From Pseudomonas gingeri (lineage in GTDB: Bacteria; Pseudomonadota; Gammaproteobacteria; Pseudomonadales; Pseudomonadaceae): 55,171 bases of DNA. The translations under genes and the position numbers were made by a program. Positions 29,446-41,134 of the stretch are shown here, one piece after another (positions within the stretch are counted from its first letter, which is position 1; every line of letters begins with the position of its first letter). The notes beneath the pieces were generated by a model. That model ran no database searches and had not been told where the DNA came from. It saw nothing but the letters and a program-made list of their open reading frames with translations. Location: assembly GCF_013385425.1 (NCBI RefSeq), contig NZ_JACAQA010000004.1, positions 409,250 to 464,420 of the forward strand, read 5' to 3'.

Positions 29446-30345
29446 ATGAAGCTCGATGGAATTGCGACCTTTGTGATGGTCGCCGAATGCAAGTCCCTGA
29501 CTGAGGCCGCTCTCAGGCTCCGTGTATCCCGATCCGTGGTGAGCGATCGAATTGCCGAGCTCGAAAAAGAACTGGGCACCCGCCTGCTGCAGAGAACGAC
29601 CCGCAAGATTTCAGTGACTGAAGACGGGCATGAGTTTCTGCGGCGCGCAATCCGAATCGTAAAGGAGGTCGAGGAGGCGTCAGCCGCCATGTCCAAGCGC
29701 CGGGATACGCTTTCCGGCTCGCTGCGGATCTCGGCTCCTGTGACATTTGGGCGAATGCATCTTGGGCCGGCCTTGTACCCCTTTATGGCGCAGCACCCGG
29801 ATATACAGATCACGCTGGATTTGAATGATCGTCGGGTGGACCCCTCCGCTGACGGGTTTGACGCCATCGTGCGGCACGGCGTGATCCAGGACCGCTATCT
29901 TGTGGCCTGGACGTTGGCCACCAGCCGGCGTGTCCTTGTCGCGTCGCCGGAATACCTGACGCGCAATGGCAAACCGACCACCCCTGCTGAGCTGGAAGGG
30001 CATCGAGGTATTTTCTACTCGAATCGCGGTGGTGCGGATTGGCGTTTCATGCAGCAAGGACACACCCTCATCGTCCATGGCCGGTCCGATTTGGTGCTCA
30101 ACAATGGGGACCTGATGCGGGATGCGGCGGTGGCCGGTCTGGGCATTACCTTGCTGCCGCAGTTCATTGTCGGCGAGGCTCTCAAGGCCGGCTCCCTGGT
30201 GAAGATCGATATCGGCATAGAGGCTGAGCAGGAGTTCATCTATATCGCACATCCTGACGGTCAGCGCCCCTCGGCGAAGCTCAGGGCGCTGGCGGACTGG
30301 CTTCGTGAGGCATTTGGGAGCCCTCCTTATTGGGATGCGGTTTGA
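29446..30345 (+). CDS. LysR-family regulator divergent from the hydrolase
   Basis: This is a 299-residue LysR-type regulator. The DNA-binding domain (LDGIATFVMVAECKSLTEAALRL, recognition helix in RVSRSVVSDRIAELEKELG) is followed by a C-terminal effector domain of the CrgA-like subgroup, with GRMHLGPALYPFMAQHPDIQ and NNGDLMRDAAVAGLGITLLP. It is divergent from the alpha/beta hydrolase with 137 bp between the starts, which suggests local control and autoregulation. Confidence 0.9.
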   Translation: MKLDGIATFVMVAECKSLTEAALRLRVSRSVVSDRIAELEKELGTRLLQRTTRKISVTEDGHEFLRRAIRIVKEVEEASAAMSKRRDTLSGSLRISAPVTFGRMHLGPALYPFMAQHPDIQITLDLNDRRVDPSADGFDAIVRHGVIQDRYLVAWTLATSRRVLVASPEYLTRNGKPTTPAELEGHRGIFYSNRGGADWRFMQQGHTLIVHGRSDLVLNNGDLMRDAAVAGLGITLLPQFIVGEALKAGSLVKIDIGIEAEQEFIYIAHPDGQRPSAKLRALADWLREAFGSPPYWDAV

Positions 30346-30422
30346 AGCGTTCATCCAGCCCTCGCAACACCTCGTAAATACCTCGCTGAGCCTCGACGCC
30401 ATCCCTCCCTACACTCAAGAAA

Positions 30423-30445
30423 CCGGCACTGAACTGAAGTGCCGG
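30423..30445 (+). terminator. Hairpin upstream of the HicA-like/HTH module
   Basis: CCGGCACT (30423-30430) and AGTGCCGG (30438-30445) form a perfect 8-bp stem with a 7-nt loop, then TCATTTTTT after 5 nt. It may insulate the module from the LysR gene. Confidence 0.5.
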
Positions 30446-30457
30446 GAGTGTCATTTT

Positions 30458-30493
30458 TTGTCGACAAATGGATTTGGTTGTCAGTTGACAACC
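30458..30493 (+). promoter_or_regulatory. Tandem TTGTC/GACAA operators
   Basis: TTGTCGACAA (30458-30467) and GGTTGTCA-GT-TGACAACC (30476-30493) are perfect palindromes built from the same TTGTC/GACAA half-site with different central spacing. They lie 32-67 bp before the first gene of the two-gene module and look like autoregulatory operators. Confidence 0.65.
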
Positions 30494-30524
30494 ATTGCGC
30501 GTGGCGCAAGACTGGAGGCTATGG

Positions 30525-30803
30525 ATGGCTAGAACAAGACACCCGATCAAGGAGATCGAGAACGTACTGCGTTATGCAGAGGAATTTGGCTGGCGAATCA
30601 AAGTAGGTGGTTCGCATGCCTGGGGCAGGATGTACTGCCCGCTTAACAGTGGGCTGTGCCGTTGCCAGGATCACTGTATCACCAGCATATGGAGTACGCC
30701 GCGTGACCTGATCAGTCATGCCCGCAATTTGCAGCGGGTGGTTGATGGTTGTGTCATCAACCACGCTAATGGCGATCCCCTGATCGCTTCTCCCAAGGAG
30801 TAG
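30525..30803 (+). CDS. Small HicA-like protein, candidate toxin
   Basis: This 92-residue protein starts MARTRHPIKEIENVL, with GGAGG 6 bp before the ATG. The segment GWRIKVGGSHAWGRMYCP resembles the GSH motif region of HicA mRNA interferases, whose histidine is catalytic. A cysteine cluster, CPLNSGLCRCQDHC, follows and is not usual for HicA. The second gene starts 4 bp after its stop. Gene order, size and tandem upstream palindromes fit a type II toxin-antitoxin operon. The similarity is by eye, and it could instead be a partner protein of other function. Confidence 0.55.
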   Translation: MARTRHPIKEIENVLRYAEEFGWRIKVGGSHAWGRMYCPLNSGLCRCQDHCITSIWSTPRDLISHARNLQRVVDGCVINHANGDPLIASPKE

Positions 30804-30807
30804 AACC

Positions 30808-31326
30808 ATGGAGTATGAATTCACCCTGAGGTACCAGCTCTCGGAGCAGAACAACGATCCGGATGTATTGATTGAGCTCTTGTTTGAGTGCGGTTGCGAT
30901 GACTCACTGATCGGCTGCGGAATCCCTGGAAGGCTGGCGCTGAAGTTCTCCCGGGATGCCGACAGCGCCGCTCAGGCATTGCTTAGCGCTTTGCAGGACG
31001 TCAAGCGCGCTATCCCCGATGCCCGACTTATCGAGGTCGTGCCGGATCTGGTCGGCCTTTCAGATATCGCCGATATCGTCGGTGTTTCGCGGCAGAACAT
31101 GCGCAAGCTCATGCTCAGTCATGGCGCGTCATTTCCGTTGGCGGTCCACGAAGGCAGCGCTTCCGTCTGGCACCTGGCGGAAGTCCTGGGCTGGCTCGAA
31201 GGTCGGGGATATGACCTTGAGCCTCTTATGATTGAAACCGCGCGGGCGGCCCAGGACATCAATCTCACCAAAGCCACCAGCAAGCTCGGCGTGGTCAACC
31301 CCGAGTGGATGGCGCTGGTGTCATGA
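30808..31326 (+). CDS. Helix-turn-helix DNA-binding protein, candidate antitoxin/repressor
   Basis: This is a 172-residue protein in two parts. The N-terminal domain (about 1-75) has EYEFTLRYQL and a GCGIPGRLALKF strand-rich segment. The central MerR/AlpA-like helix-turn-helix (about 77-130; LVGLSDIADIVGVSRQNMRKLM) continues into SVWHLAEVLGWL. AAGGAG precedes its ATG, 4 bp after the upstream gene, so the two are translationally linked. The likely role is to bind the tandem TTGTC/GACAA sites and neutralise its partner; this is inference from layout. Confidence 0.65.
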   Translation: MEYEFTLRYQLSEQNNDPDVLIELLFECGCDDSLIGCGIPGRLALKFSRDADSAAQALLSALQDVKRAIPDARLIEVVPDLVGLSDIADIVGVSRQNMRKLMLSHGASFPLAVHEGSASVWHLAEVLGWLEGRGYDLEPLMIETARAAQDINLTKATSKLGVVNPEWMALVS

Positions 31327-31345
31327 ATTCCCCGTCATCAACGGC

Positions 31346-32050
31346 TCAGCGTCTTGCCACATCCGAAAAGTAGAACTTGTCCAGGGTGTGCCGCGACTCG
31401 GTGTATTCGAACTGCCGGCCGTCCTGCAAAAACGTCTGGTTCTTCACCACGATCACATGGCTGGCCCCATCCAGGTCCAGGTGCAGCACATCGTCCCGGC
31501 TGCAACGGGCCGCCTCGATGGTGCGCTGGGCAAAGCTGATGCTCAGTTGCAGGGTTTTCTCGATATAGGCATAGATCGACTGTTCGGCGATCTCCCGGGT
31601 CAGGCCGGGGATCAGGTCGGCGACGAAATAGTTGATGTCGAGGATGATCCGCTTGCCGTCGATCCGCCGCACCCGCTTGATGCGAATCACCGAACTGCCC
31701 GGTTCGGCATCCAGGCGTTCCTGAAGCGAGCCCTCAAGGGCGATCTCGCTGAACTCCACCACTTCGGTGCCAATATTGCTGCCAAGACTGGAGTGGGCCT
31801 CCTGGAAACTGACGATGCCGCCCAATTGAAACTCGATCGGGCTGCGTGACAGCACGAAGGTGCCCTTGCCATGGATCTTCTGGGCGAAACCGCGTTCCTG
31901 CAGTTGCTCGATGGCCTTGCGCACGGTGCCGCGGCTGGCCTGGTAGCTGTCCATCAGTTCGGTTTCCGACGGCAGTCGGGCGCCTTTTTCCAATTGCTCT
32001 GTGGTAATGCTGGCAAGCAGATCACTGTAGATCTGGTTGTATTTGCTCAT
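31346..32050 (-). CDS. treR: Trehalose operon repressor TreR (GntR family)
   Basis: TreR represses trehalose uptake genes and is typically released by trehalose-6-phosphate. The 234-residue protein has the GntR winged helix (SKYNQIYSDLLASITTEQL, then GARLPSETELMDSYQASRGTVRKAI) and a UTRA effector domain (about 90-234). The ATG at 32050 gives the normal family length; a longer frame opening at 32173 is rejected. It is divergent from treP, and two mirror-image operators lie between them. Confidence 0.93.
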   Translation of the reverse strand: MSKYNQIYSDLLASITTEQLEKGARLPSETELMDSYQASRGTVRKAIEQLQERGFAQKIHGKGTFVLSRSPIEFQLGGIVSFQEAHSSLGSNIGTEVVEFSEIALEGSLQERLDAEPGSSVIRIKRVRRIDGKRIILDINYFVADLIPGLTREIAEQSIYAYIEKTLQLSISFAQRTIEAARCSRDDVLHLDLDGASHVIVVKNQTFLQDGRQFEYTESRHTLDKFYFSDVARR

Positions 32051-32174
32051 GCTGGTCGCTCTGGATCGAAAGTACTCGCCAACAGGGTAGCCGACGCTAT
32101 GTGCTGTGATCCTGAACCTTAAGGGCAGGCCGAAACTTTGTCCATTTGTCGGATCTTTTACCGATAAATCCATA

Positions 32175-32216
32175 ACTCGTCTGTACGAGTTATTGCTTTA
32201 ACTCGTACAGACGAGT
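32175..32216. promoter_or_regulatory. Twin TreR operators
   Basis: ACTCGTCTGTACGAGT (32175-32190) and ACTCGTACAGACGAGT (32201-32216) are each ACTCGT-N4-ACGAGT palindromes, and each is the exact reverse complement of the other. They occupy the treR-treP intergenic region. Confidence 0.85.
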
Positions 32217-32221
32217 ATTTT
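32193..32221 (+). promoter_or_regulatory. treP promoter overlapping the second TreR operator
   Basis: TTGCTT (32193-32198) and TATTTT (32216-32221) are 17 bp apart, and the operator fills the spacer. TreR bound here would directly block RNA polymerase. Confidence 0.6.
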
Positions 32222-32276
32222 TCATTCCTGTGTGCTGCCAACACCCTCCAATAACAAGAAACAGTGGAAGAAAAGC

Positions 32277-33719
32277 ATGAGCCACGACTATCCGAATATC
32301 GCCCGCGAGCTGCTGCAAGGCCTCGGTGGCGCTGAAAACCTCGAGCAGGCCGCTCACTGTGTCACCCGTCTGCGTCTGGCCCTCAAGGACCCGAGCCTGG
32401 TCGACAAGGCCGCGTTGTCCAATATCGACCTGGTGAAAGGCACCTTCTTCACCGGCGGCTTGTTCCAGATCGTCATCGGTCCGGGGGAAGTGGAGCGGGT
32501 CTACGCCGCCTTGCGCGAAATCACCGGGCTGGCCGCCTCGACCATCGCCGACGTCAAGCAGAAGAGCGCCGACAAGATCAACGCGGTACAGCGTCTGGTG
32601 CGGGTGTTCTCCGATGTGTTCATGCCGATCCTGCCGGCGCTGATCATTGCCGGCCTGCTGATGGGGGTGAACAACCTCATGGGCGCCAAGGGCATGTTCA
32701 TCGACGGCAAGACCCTGCTGGAGGCCTATCCGTCCCTGGATGGTGTGTGGAGCCTGATCAACCTGATGGCCAACACCTCCTTCGTGTTCCTCCCGGCCCT
32801 GGTCGGCTGGTCGGCGGCCAAGCGGTTTGGCGGCAGTGAAATCCTCGGCATCGTGCTCGGCCTGATGCTGGTGCACCCCGACCTGCTCAATGCCTGGAAC
32901 TACGGCAAGGCGGTCGCCGGCCTGGACGGCCAGAGCCTGCCGTACTTCAACATCTTCGGCTGGTTCCGGATCGAGAAGGTTGGCTACCAAGGGCAGATCC
33001 TGCCGATCCTGATGGCCGCCTATGTCATGAGCGTCATCGAGAAATGGCTGCGGGCGCGGGTGCCGAATGCCATTCAACTGCTGGTGGTGCCGATTACCAC
33101 CATCGTCGTGACCGGCGTGCTGGCCCTGGCGGTCATCGGCCCGGTGACCCGTCACCTGGGCATCCTGATCACCGAAGGCGTGGTCATGCTGTTCGATGTG
33201 GCCCCGGTGCTCGGCGGCGCGATCTTCGGCCTGCTCTACGCGCCACTGGTGATCACTGGCATGCACCACATGTTCCTCGCGGTGGACCTGCAACTGATCG
33301 CCACCCAGGGCGGCACCTTTATCTGGCCGATGATCGTCATGTCCAACCTGGCCCAGGGCAGCGCGGCACTGGCGGTGTTCTACATGAGCCGCAATGCACG
33401 GGACCGCAGCATGGCGTCGACCTCGGCGATCTCCGCCTACTTCGGCATCACGGAGCCGGCGATGTTCGGCGTCAACCTGCGCTACAAGTTTCCGTTCTAT
33501 GCCGCGCTGATCGGTTCGGCGCTGGGCAGCATCTTCCTCTCGCTGAACAAGGTCCAGGCCTCGGCCATCGGCGTGGGTGGCCTGCCGGGCTTTATCTCGA
33601 TTATTCCGCAATACATCCCGATGTTTATCGTCGGCATGGTCATCGCCATGGTCGTGCCGTTCGTGCTGACCTGCGGGTTGAGCCTGAAAATCGTCCGGCC
33701 CGGCTACCGCGTCGCCTGA
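32277..33719 (+). CDS. treP: Trehalose-specific PTS permease EIIBC
   Basis: TreP imports trehalose and phosphorylates it to trehalose-6-phosphate. The 480-residue protein has an N-terminal EIIB domain with the phosphocysteine Cys28 in AAHCVTRLRLALKD. A glucose-superfamily EIIC follows (about 105-475), with roughly ten membrane helices and a substrate-loop region near GMHHMFLAVD and TEPAMFGVN. It has no IIA domain of its own; IIA is supplied by the fusion protein encoded at 36839. GGAAGA precedes the ATG, together with an A-rich stretch that fits a Crc/Hfq target. Confidence 0.93.
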   Translation: MSHDYPNIARELLQGLGGAENLEQAAHCVTRLRLALKDPSLVDKAALSNIDLVKGTFFTGGLFQIVIGPGEVERVYAALREITGLAASTIADVKQKSADKINAVQRLVRVFSDVFMPILPALIIAGLLMGVNNLMGAKGMFIDGKTLLEAYPSLDGVWSLINLMANTSFVFLPALVGWSAAKRFGGSEILGIVLGLMLVHPDLLNAWNYGKAVAGLDGQSLPYFNIFGWFRIEKVGYQGQILPILMAAYVMSVIEKWLRARVPNAIQLLVVPITTIVVTGVLALAVIGPVTRHLGILITEGVVMLFDVAPVLGGAIFGLLYAPLVITGMHHMFLAVDLQLIATQGGTFIWPMIVMSNLAQGSAALAVFYMSRNARDRSMASTSAISAYFGITEPAMFGVNLRYKFPFYAALIGSALGSIFLSLNKVQASAIGVGGLPGFISIIPQYIPMFIVGMVIAMVVPFVLTCGLSLKIVRPGYRVA

Positions 33720-33801
33720 TCCGGCAGCGTCAGCGCGAGGGTGCTCGCGCTGACGCCGCAAAACACCACACAGCTACCACTGGCACTACCAAGGAATCCC
33801 C

Positions 33802-36775
<2,974 letters not shown>

Positions 36776-36838
36776 GTCCTATGCTGGCGTGGCCTTCGCC
36801 GCGCCGGCGCTTCAAAGAACAATGATAAAGGTGATGTC

Positions 36839-39376
36839 ATGACCGCAACCTCTTCCCTGGAACTGCTCGCGCCCCTGTCCGGGGTGCTGATCGAACTGGA
36901 TCAGGTGCCTGATCCGGTGTTCTCCAGTCGCATGATCGGCGATGGCCTGTGCATCGACCCGACGTCTTCGGTGCTCTGCGCACCGTTGGCCGGGGTGGTG
37001 AGCAATGTCCAGGCCAGCGGCCATGCCATCAGCATTACCGACGACCAGGGTGTGCAGGTGCTGATGCATATCGGCCTGGACACCGTGCAGCTTCAGGGCA
37101 AGGGCTTCACCGCCCTGGTCCGCGAAGGTGAGCGGGTGACGGCCGGGCAGGCGTTGATCGAGTTCGATGTCGACTACATCGCCTTGCACGCCCGCAGTCT
37201 GTTGACCCTGGTGTTGGTGGTCAGTGGCGAGACGTTCACCCGGCTGGCTCCGGCCAGTGGTTTGATTGAAAGCGGCGCGCCACTGTTGCGGATCGAGCAC
37301 AACGGCGCATCGGCGGGCCCGGTGGTGGAAGAGGAAGGCGAGGCGTTGTTCTCAAGCCCGGTGACCTTGCCCAACGCCAACGGTCTGCACGCCCGTCCGG
37401 CGGCGGTGCTGGCCCAGGCGGCCAAGGGTTTTGCCGCGAGCATCGTGGTGCATCGGCGCCAGGACAGCGCGAATGCCAAGTCCCTGGTGGCGATCATGGC
37501 CTTGCAGACGGTGCGTGGCGATGTGTTGCAGGTCAGTGCGGTGGGCGAGGATGCCCAGGCCGCCATCGACGCGTTGGCGGCCTTGCTGGCCGAGGGGTGT
37601 GGTGAGTCGGTCGAGCCTGCGGCGGTGATCGATATCCCCGTGGTGGTCGAGGCGTCTTCGCCGAGCCTGTTGCGCGGCGTTTGTGCTTCGCCGGGTTCGG
37701 CGTTCGGTCGGGTGGTGCAGGTGGCTGAACAGCGGCTGGAAGTTCCGGAATTCGGTTCCGACGAGCCCCATGAGCGCGCATCGCTCGAACGGGCTCTGGA
37801 CGAGGCGACCCAGGCCTTGCAGCGGCTGCGGGACAACACCGAGGGCAGCGCCCAGGCGCAGATTTTCCGCGCGCATCAGGAATTGCTGGAAGACCCGAGC
37901 CTGCTGGAGCAGGCCCGGGTCCTGCTCGCCCAGGGTAAAAGCGCGGCGTTCGCCTGGCGCCAGGTCACCGAGGACACCTGCGCGCTGTTCGAACGCCTGG
38001 GCAGCAGCTTGCTGGCGGAGCGCGCGCTGGATTTGAAGGACGTCGGCCAGCGTGTGCTGCGGCTGATTCTCGGGGTCGAGGAGCGGGTCACCGAGATGCC
38101 GGACGACGCCATCCTGATTGCCGAGCAACTGACCCCGTCGCAAACGGCCGCACTCGATACCCGTCGGGTCCTCGGCTTCGTCACCGTCGGTGGTGGGGCG
38201 ACCAGCCATGTGGCGATCCTGGCCCGGGCATTCGGTTTGCCGGCGCTCTGTGGTTTGCCCGCTGAGGTCCTGAAGGTGCCCGCCGGTACCCAGGTGCTGC
38301 TCGATGCCGACCTCGGGCGCCTGCACCTGATGCCGGAAGAGGCGGATGTGCAACGCCTGCTGGTCAAGCGCCAGGAGCAACGCCAGCGTCACCAGCGCGA
38401 GAAGGAGCAGGCGTCCGAGGCGGCGCGTACCCGTGACGGTCACCATTTCGAGGTGACCGCCAACGTCGCCTCGCTGCAAGAGGTGGAGCAGTCGTTGACC
38501 CTGGGCGGTGAGGGGGTCGGCTTGCTGCGTTCCGAGTTTCTCTATCTGGAGCGCCAGAGCGCGCCGAGTGTCGAGGAGCAGGCCGCGACCTATTCGGCTA
38601 TTGCCCGGGCTCTGGGGCCGCAGCGCAACCTGGTGGTGCGGACCCTCGACGTCGGCGGCGACAAGCCCCTGGCCTACGTACCGATGGATACTGAAGCCAA
38701 CCCTTTCCTCGGTATGCGCGGGATTCGCCTGTGCCTGCAACGCCCGGAACTGCTGCGTCAGCAATTGCGGGGGATTCTCGCCTGTGCCGGCCTGACCCAG
38801 TTGCACATCATGCTGCCGATGATTACCCAACTGTCCGAGTTGCGGCAGGCGCGCCAGTTCCTCGAGGATGAGGCCCTGGCCCTGGGCCTCAAGGCGTTGC
38901 CGAAACTGGGGATCATGATCGAAGTGCCGGCGGCGGCCCTGATGGCCGATCTGTTCGCCCCCGAGGTGGACTTCTTTTCCATCGGCACCAATGACCTGAC
39001 CCAATACACCCTGGCCATGGACCGTGATCACCCGCAACTGGCGAGCCAGGCCGACAGCCTGCACCCGGCGGTATTGCGCCTGATCGCCACCACCGTGAAA
39101 GCCGCCCATGCCCATGGCAAGCCGGTCAGCGTGTGTGGCGCGCTGGCCTCCGAGGCGCTGGCGGTGCCGGTGTTGCTGGGCCTGGGCGTGGATGAGCTGT
39201 CGGTCAGCGTACCGCTGATTCCGGCGATCAAGGCGGCGGTCCGCGAGGTCGAGTTGACGGAGTGCCAAGTGTTGGCCCAACGAATTCTTGGCCTGGAAAA
39301 CGCCGGGCAGGTGCGTGAAGCCCTGCTCGATCATCAACACACCACGGCGCTGCAGCCGCGGGTCCTGGAGAACTGA
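36839..39376 (+). CDS. PTS IIA-HPr-EI fusion phosphotransferase
   Basis: This single 845-residue protein carries three PTS steps. A glucose-type EIIA domain (1-150) has His77 in LMHIGLD. HPr (about 172-255) has His184 in GLHARPA. Enzyme I (about 280-835) has phosphohistidine His457 in GGGATSHVAILAR and a PEP-binding barrel containing FSIGTNDLTQYTLAMDRDHP. It takes phosphate from PEP and delivers it to TreP, which lacks a IIA domain. Similar fusions serve N-acetylglucosamine and fructose systems in pseudomonads, so the neighbours decide the specificity here. Confidence 0.92.
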   Translation: MTATSSLELLAPLSGVLIELDQVPDPVFSSRMIGDGLCIDPTSSVLCAPLAGVVSNVQASGHAISITDDQGVQVLMHIGLDTVQLQGKGFTALVREGERVTAGQALIEFDVDYIALHARSLLTLVLVVSGETFTRLAPASGLIESGAPLLRIEHNGASAGPVVEEEGEALFSSPVTLPNANGLHARPAAVLAQAAKGFAASIVVHRRQDSANAKSLVAIMALQTVRGDVLQVSAVGEDAQAAIDALAALLAEGCGESVEPAAVIDIPVVVEASSPSLLRGVCASPGSAFGRVVQVAEQRLEVPEFGSDEPHERASLERALDEATQALQRLRDNTEGSAQAQIFRAHQELLEDPSLLEQARVLLAQGKSAAFAWRQVTEDTCALFERLGSSLLAERALDLKDVGQRVLRLILGVEERVTEMPDDAILIAEQLTPSQTAALDTRRVLGFVTVGGGATSHVAILARAFGLPALCGLPAEVLKVPAGTQVLLDADLGRLHLMPEEADVQRLLVKRQEQRQRHQREKEQASEAARTRDGHHFEVTANVASLQEVEQSLTLGGEGVGLLRSEFLYLERQSAPSVEEQAATYSAIARALGPQRNLVVRTLDVGGDKPLAYVPMDTEANPFLGMRGIRLCLQRPELLRQQLRGILACAGLTQLHIMLPMITQLSELRQARQFLEDEALALGLKALPKLGIMIEVPAAALMADLFAPEVDFFSIGTNDLTQYTLAMDRDHPQLASQADSLHPAVLRLIATTVKAAHAHGKPVSVCGALASEALAVPVLLGLGVDELSVSVPLIPAIKAAVREVELTECQVLAQRILGLENAGQVREALLDHQHTTALQPRVLEN

Positions 39377-39378
39377 AC

Positions 39379-39669
39379 ATGTTCGAGAAATTTCAGCGGG
39401 CATTCTGGAAAGCCCTGACACCGGACCTGGTGGCGGATCAACCGAGTACGCCGGTTGCCACGGCAGAAGAGGCGTTGCGCCCGGAGATCGTCGCGGCCCT
39501 GGGTGGCGAAGGCAATCTCAAGTCCCACCAGCGCGTGGCCCTGACACGCCTGCGTGTGGCCTTGAATGACAGTGCCCGGATCGATCAGTCGGCATTGCGG
39601 GCGGCGGGTGTCGCCGGGGTGATGATATTGGCCGGTGGCGTGACCCATTTGTTGCTGGGCCTGGACTGA
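39379..39669 (+). CDS. Small EIIB-like protein lacking the phosphocysteine
   Basis: This 96-residue protein resembles the glucose-family EIIB domain: LGGEGNLK, TRLRVALND (56-64) and GVAGVMILAGGVTHLLLG match the usual pattern. Where TreP has HCVTRLR, with the active cysteine two residues before Thr, this protein has VALTRLR, with Ala54. It also has one extra residue in the loop. No cysteine exists anywhere in the chain, so it cannot carry phosphate the normal way. It starts 2 bp after the fusion gene, so it is co-translated. A regulatory or scaffolding role is possible but unproven. Confidence 0.75.
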   Translation: MFEKFQRAFWKALTPDLVADQPSTPVATAEEALRPEIVAALGGEGNLKSHQRVALTRLRVALNDSARIDQSALRAAGVAGVMILAGGVTHLLLGLD

Positions 39670-39757
39670 TTTTCTTACGGTTTCGCAACTGCGGGTGTAT
39701 CGTATTCGCCTTTTGCGCGCCCTGGTGCGCGGCTGAATAGGTGAGGTGGTTGCGTTC

Positions 39758-41134
39758 ATGTCCTTTACCCGTCGACAGATACTCGGTGGACTGGCCGGTC
39801 TTGCAGTGGTGGGCGTTGGCGCCGGCGGTGCATCGCGTTACTGGTTGGGGAAAATGGCCGACGCCGATGCCGGCCATGACTATGAGCTGATCGCCGCGCC
39901 CCTGGACGTCGAGCTGGTGGCCGGGCATCAAACCCCGGCCTGGGCTTTCGGCCCGTCGGCGCCGGGCACCGAGTTGCGGGTGCGTCAGGGCGAGTGGCTG
40001 CGGGTGCGCTTTATCAACCACCTGCCGGTGGCCACCACCATTCACTGGCACGGTATCCGCCTGCCGCTGGAAATGGACGGCGTGCCCTACGTGTCGCAAC
40101 TGCCGGTATTGCCCGGTGAATACTTCGACTACAAGTTCCGCGTCCCGGACGCCGGCAGCTACTGGTATCACCCCCACGTCAACAGCAGTGAGGAACTGGG
40201 GCGCGGGCTGGTCGGCCCGCTGATCGTCGAAGAGCGCGAGCCCAGCGGTTTCCAGCACGAACGCACCTTGAGCCTGAAAAGCTGGCACGTCGATGACGCT
40301 GGCGCCTTCGTGCCTTTCAGCATTCCCCGTGAAGCCGCGCGTGGGGGCACGGCGGGGCGCCTGTCGACCGTCAATGGCGTGTCGCAAGCCGTGGTCGACT
40401 TACCGGCCGGACAGATCACCCGGGTTCGCCTGCTCAACCTCGACAACACCCTGACTTACCGCCTCAATATCCCCGGTGTCGAAGCGCGGATCTATGCGCT
40501 GGATGGCAACCCGGTGGAGCCGCGTCCGTTGGGCAAGGAATACTGGCTGGGACCGGGGATGCGCATCTGCCTGGCGATCAAGGCGCCGGCGGCTGGTGAA
40601 GAGCTATCGCTGCGTAACGGTCCGGTGCGTCTGGCGACCTTTCGTTCGGTGGCCGACAGCGGCATGGCGACCGACTGGCCGAAGGCCTTGCCGGCCAATC
40701 CGATAGCCGAGCCGGACCTGGCGAACGCAGAAAAGCTCAACTTCAATTTCGAATGGGTTGGCTCGGTTTCGGTGAACGTCGATAATGGCCAGCCGCCGAG
40801 TCTCTGGCAGATCAATGGCAAGGCCTGGGACATCACCGACAAGACCTGCGCCGACCGACCCATCGCCAAGCTGGTGAAGGGCAAGAGCTATATTTTCGAA
40901 TTGAAGAACATGACCCAGTATCAGCACCCGATCCACTTGCATGGCATGAGCTTCAAGGTCATCGCCTCGAACCGCAAGGCGATCACGCCATACTTCACCG
41001 ACACCTACCTGCTGGGCAAGAACGAGCGGGCGCGGGTAGCGTTGGTGGCGGATAACCCGGGGGTGTGGATGTTCCATTGCCATGTGATCGACCATATGGA
41101 AACCGGCCTGATGGCCGCCATCGAGGTGGCCTGA
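39758..41134 (+). CDS. Multicopper oxidase with twin-arginine signal
   Basis: This is a 458-residue cupredoxin-repeat oxidase with all copper motifs: HWHG near 97, WYHPH near 136, HPIHLHG near 390 and HCHVIDHMETG near 440. The last supplies the T1 cysteine and axial methionine. The N-terminus (MSFTRRQILGGLAGLAVVG) has a twin-arginine pattern, so it is probably exported folded to the periplasm. Substrates could be Cu(I), Fe(II), Mn(II) or phenols. GAGGTGG precedes the ATG at 39758. The stop overlaps the tadA start (ATGA/TGATG). Confidence 0.9.
   Translation: MSFTRRQILGGLAGLAVVGVGAGGASRYWLGKMADADAGHDYELIAAPLDVELVAGHQTPAWAFGPSAPGTELRVRQGEWLRVRFINHLPVATTIHWHGIRLPLEMDGVPYVSQLPVLPGEYFDYKFRVPDAGSYWYHPHVNSSEELGRGLVGPLIVEEREPSGFQHERTLSLKSWHVDDAGAFVPFSIPREAARGGTAGRLSTVNGVSQAVVDLPAGQITRVRLLNLDNTLTYRLNIPGVEARIYALDGNPVEPRPLGKEYWLGPGMRICLAIKAPAAGEELSLRNGPVRLATFRSVADSGMATDWPKALPANPIAEPDLANAEKLNFNFEWVGSVSVNVDNGQPPSLWQINGKAWDITDKTCADRPIAKLVKGKSYIFELKNMTQYQHPIHLHGMSFKVIASNRKAITPYFTDTYLLGKNERARVALVADNPGVWMFHCHVIDHMETGLMAAIEVA

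Noticed and set aside
30519..30854. Minus-strand frame opposite the HicA-like gene
   Set aside because: The plus-strand gene has a good ribosome site, a linked downstream partner and operators; the reverse frame has none of these.
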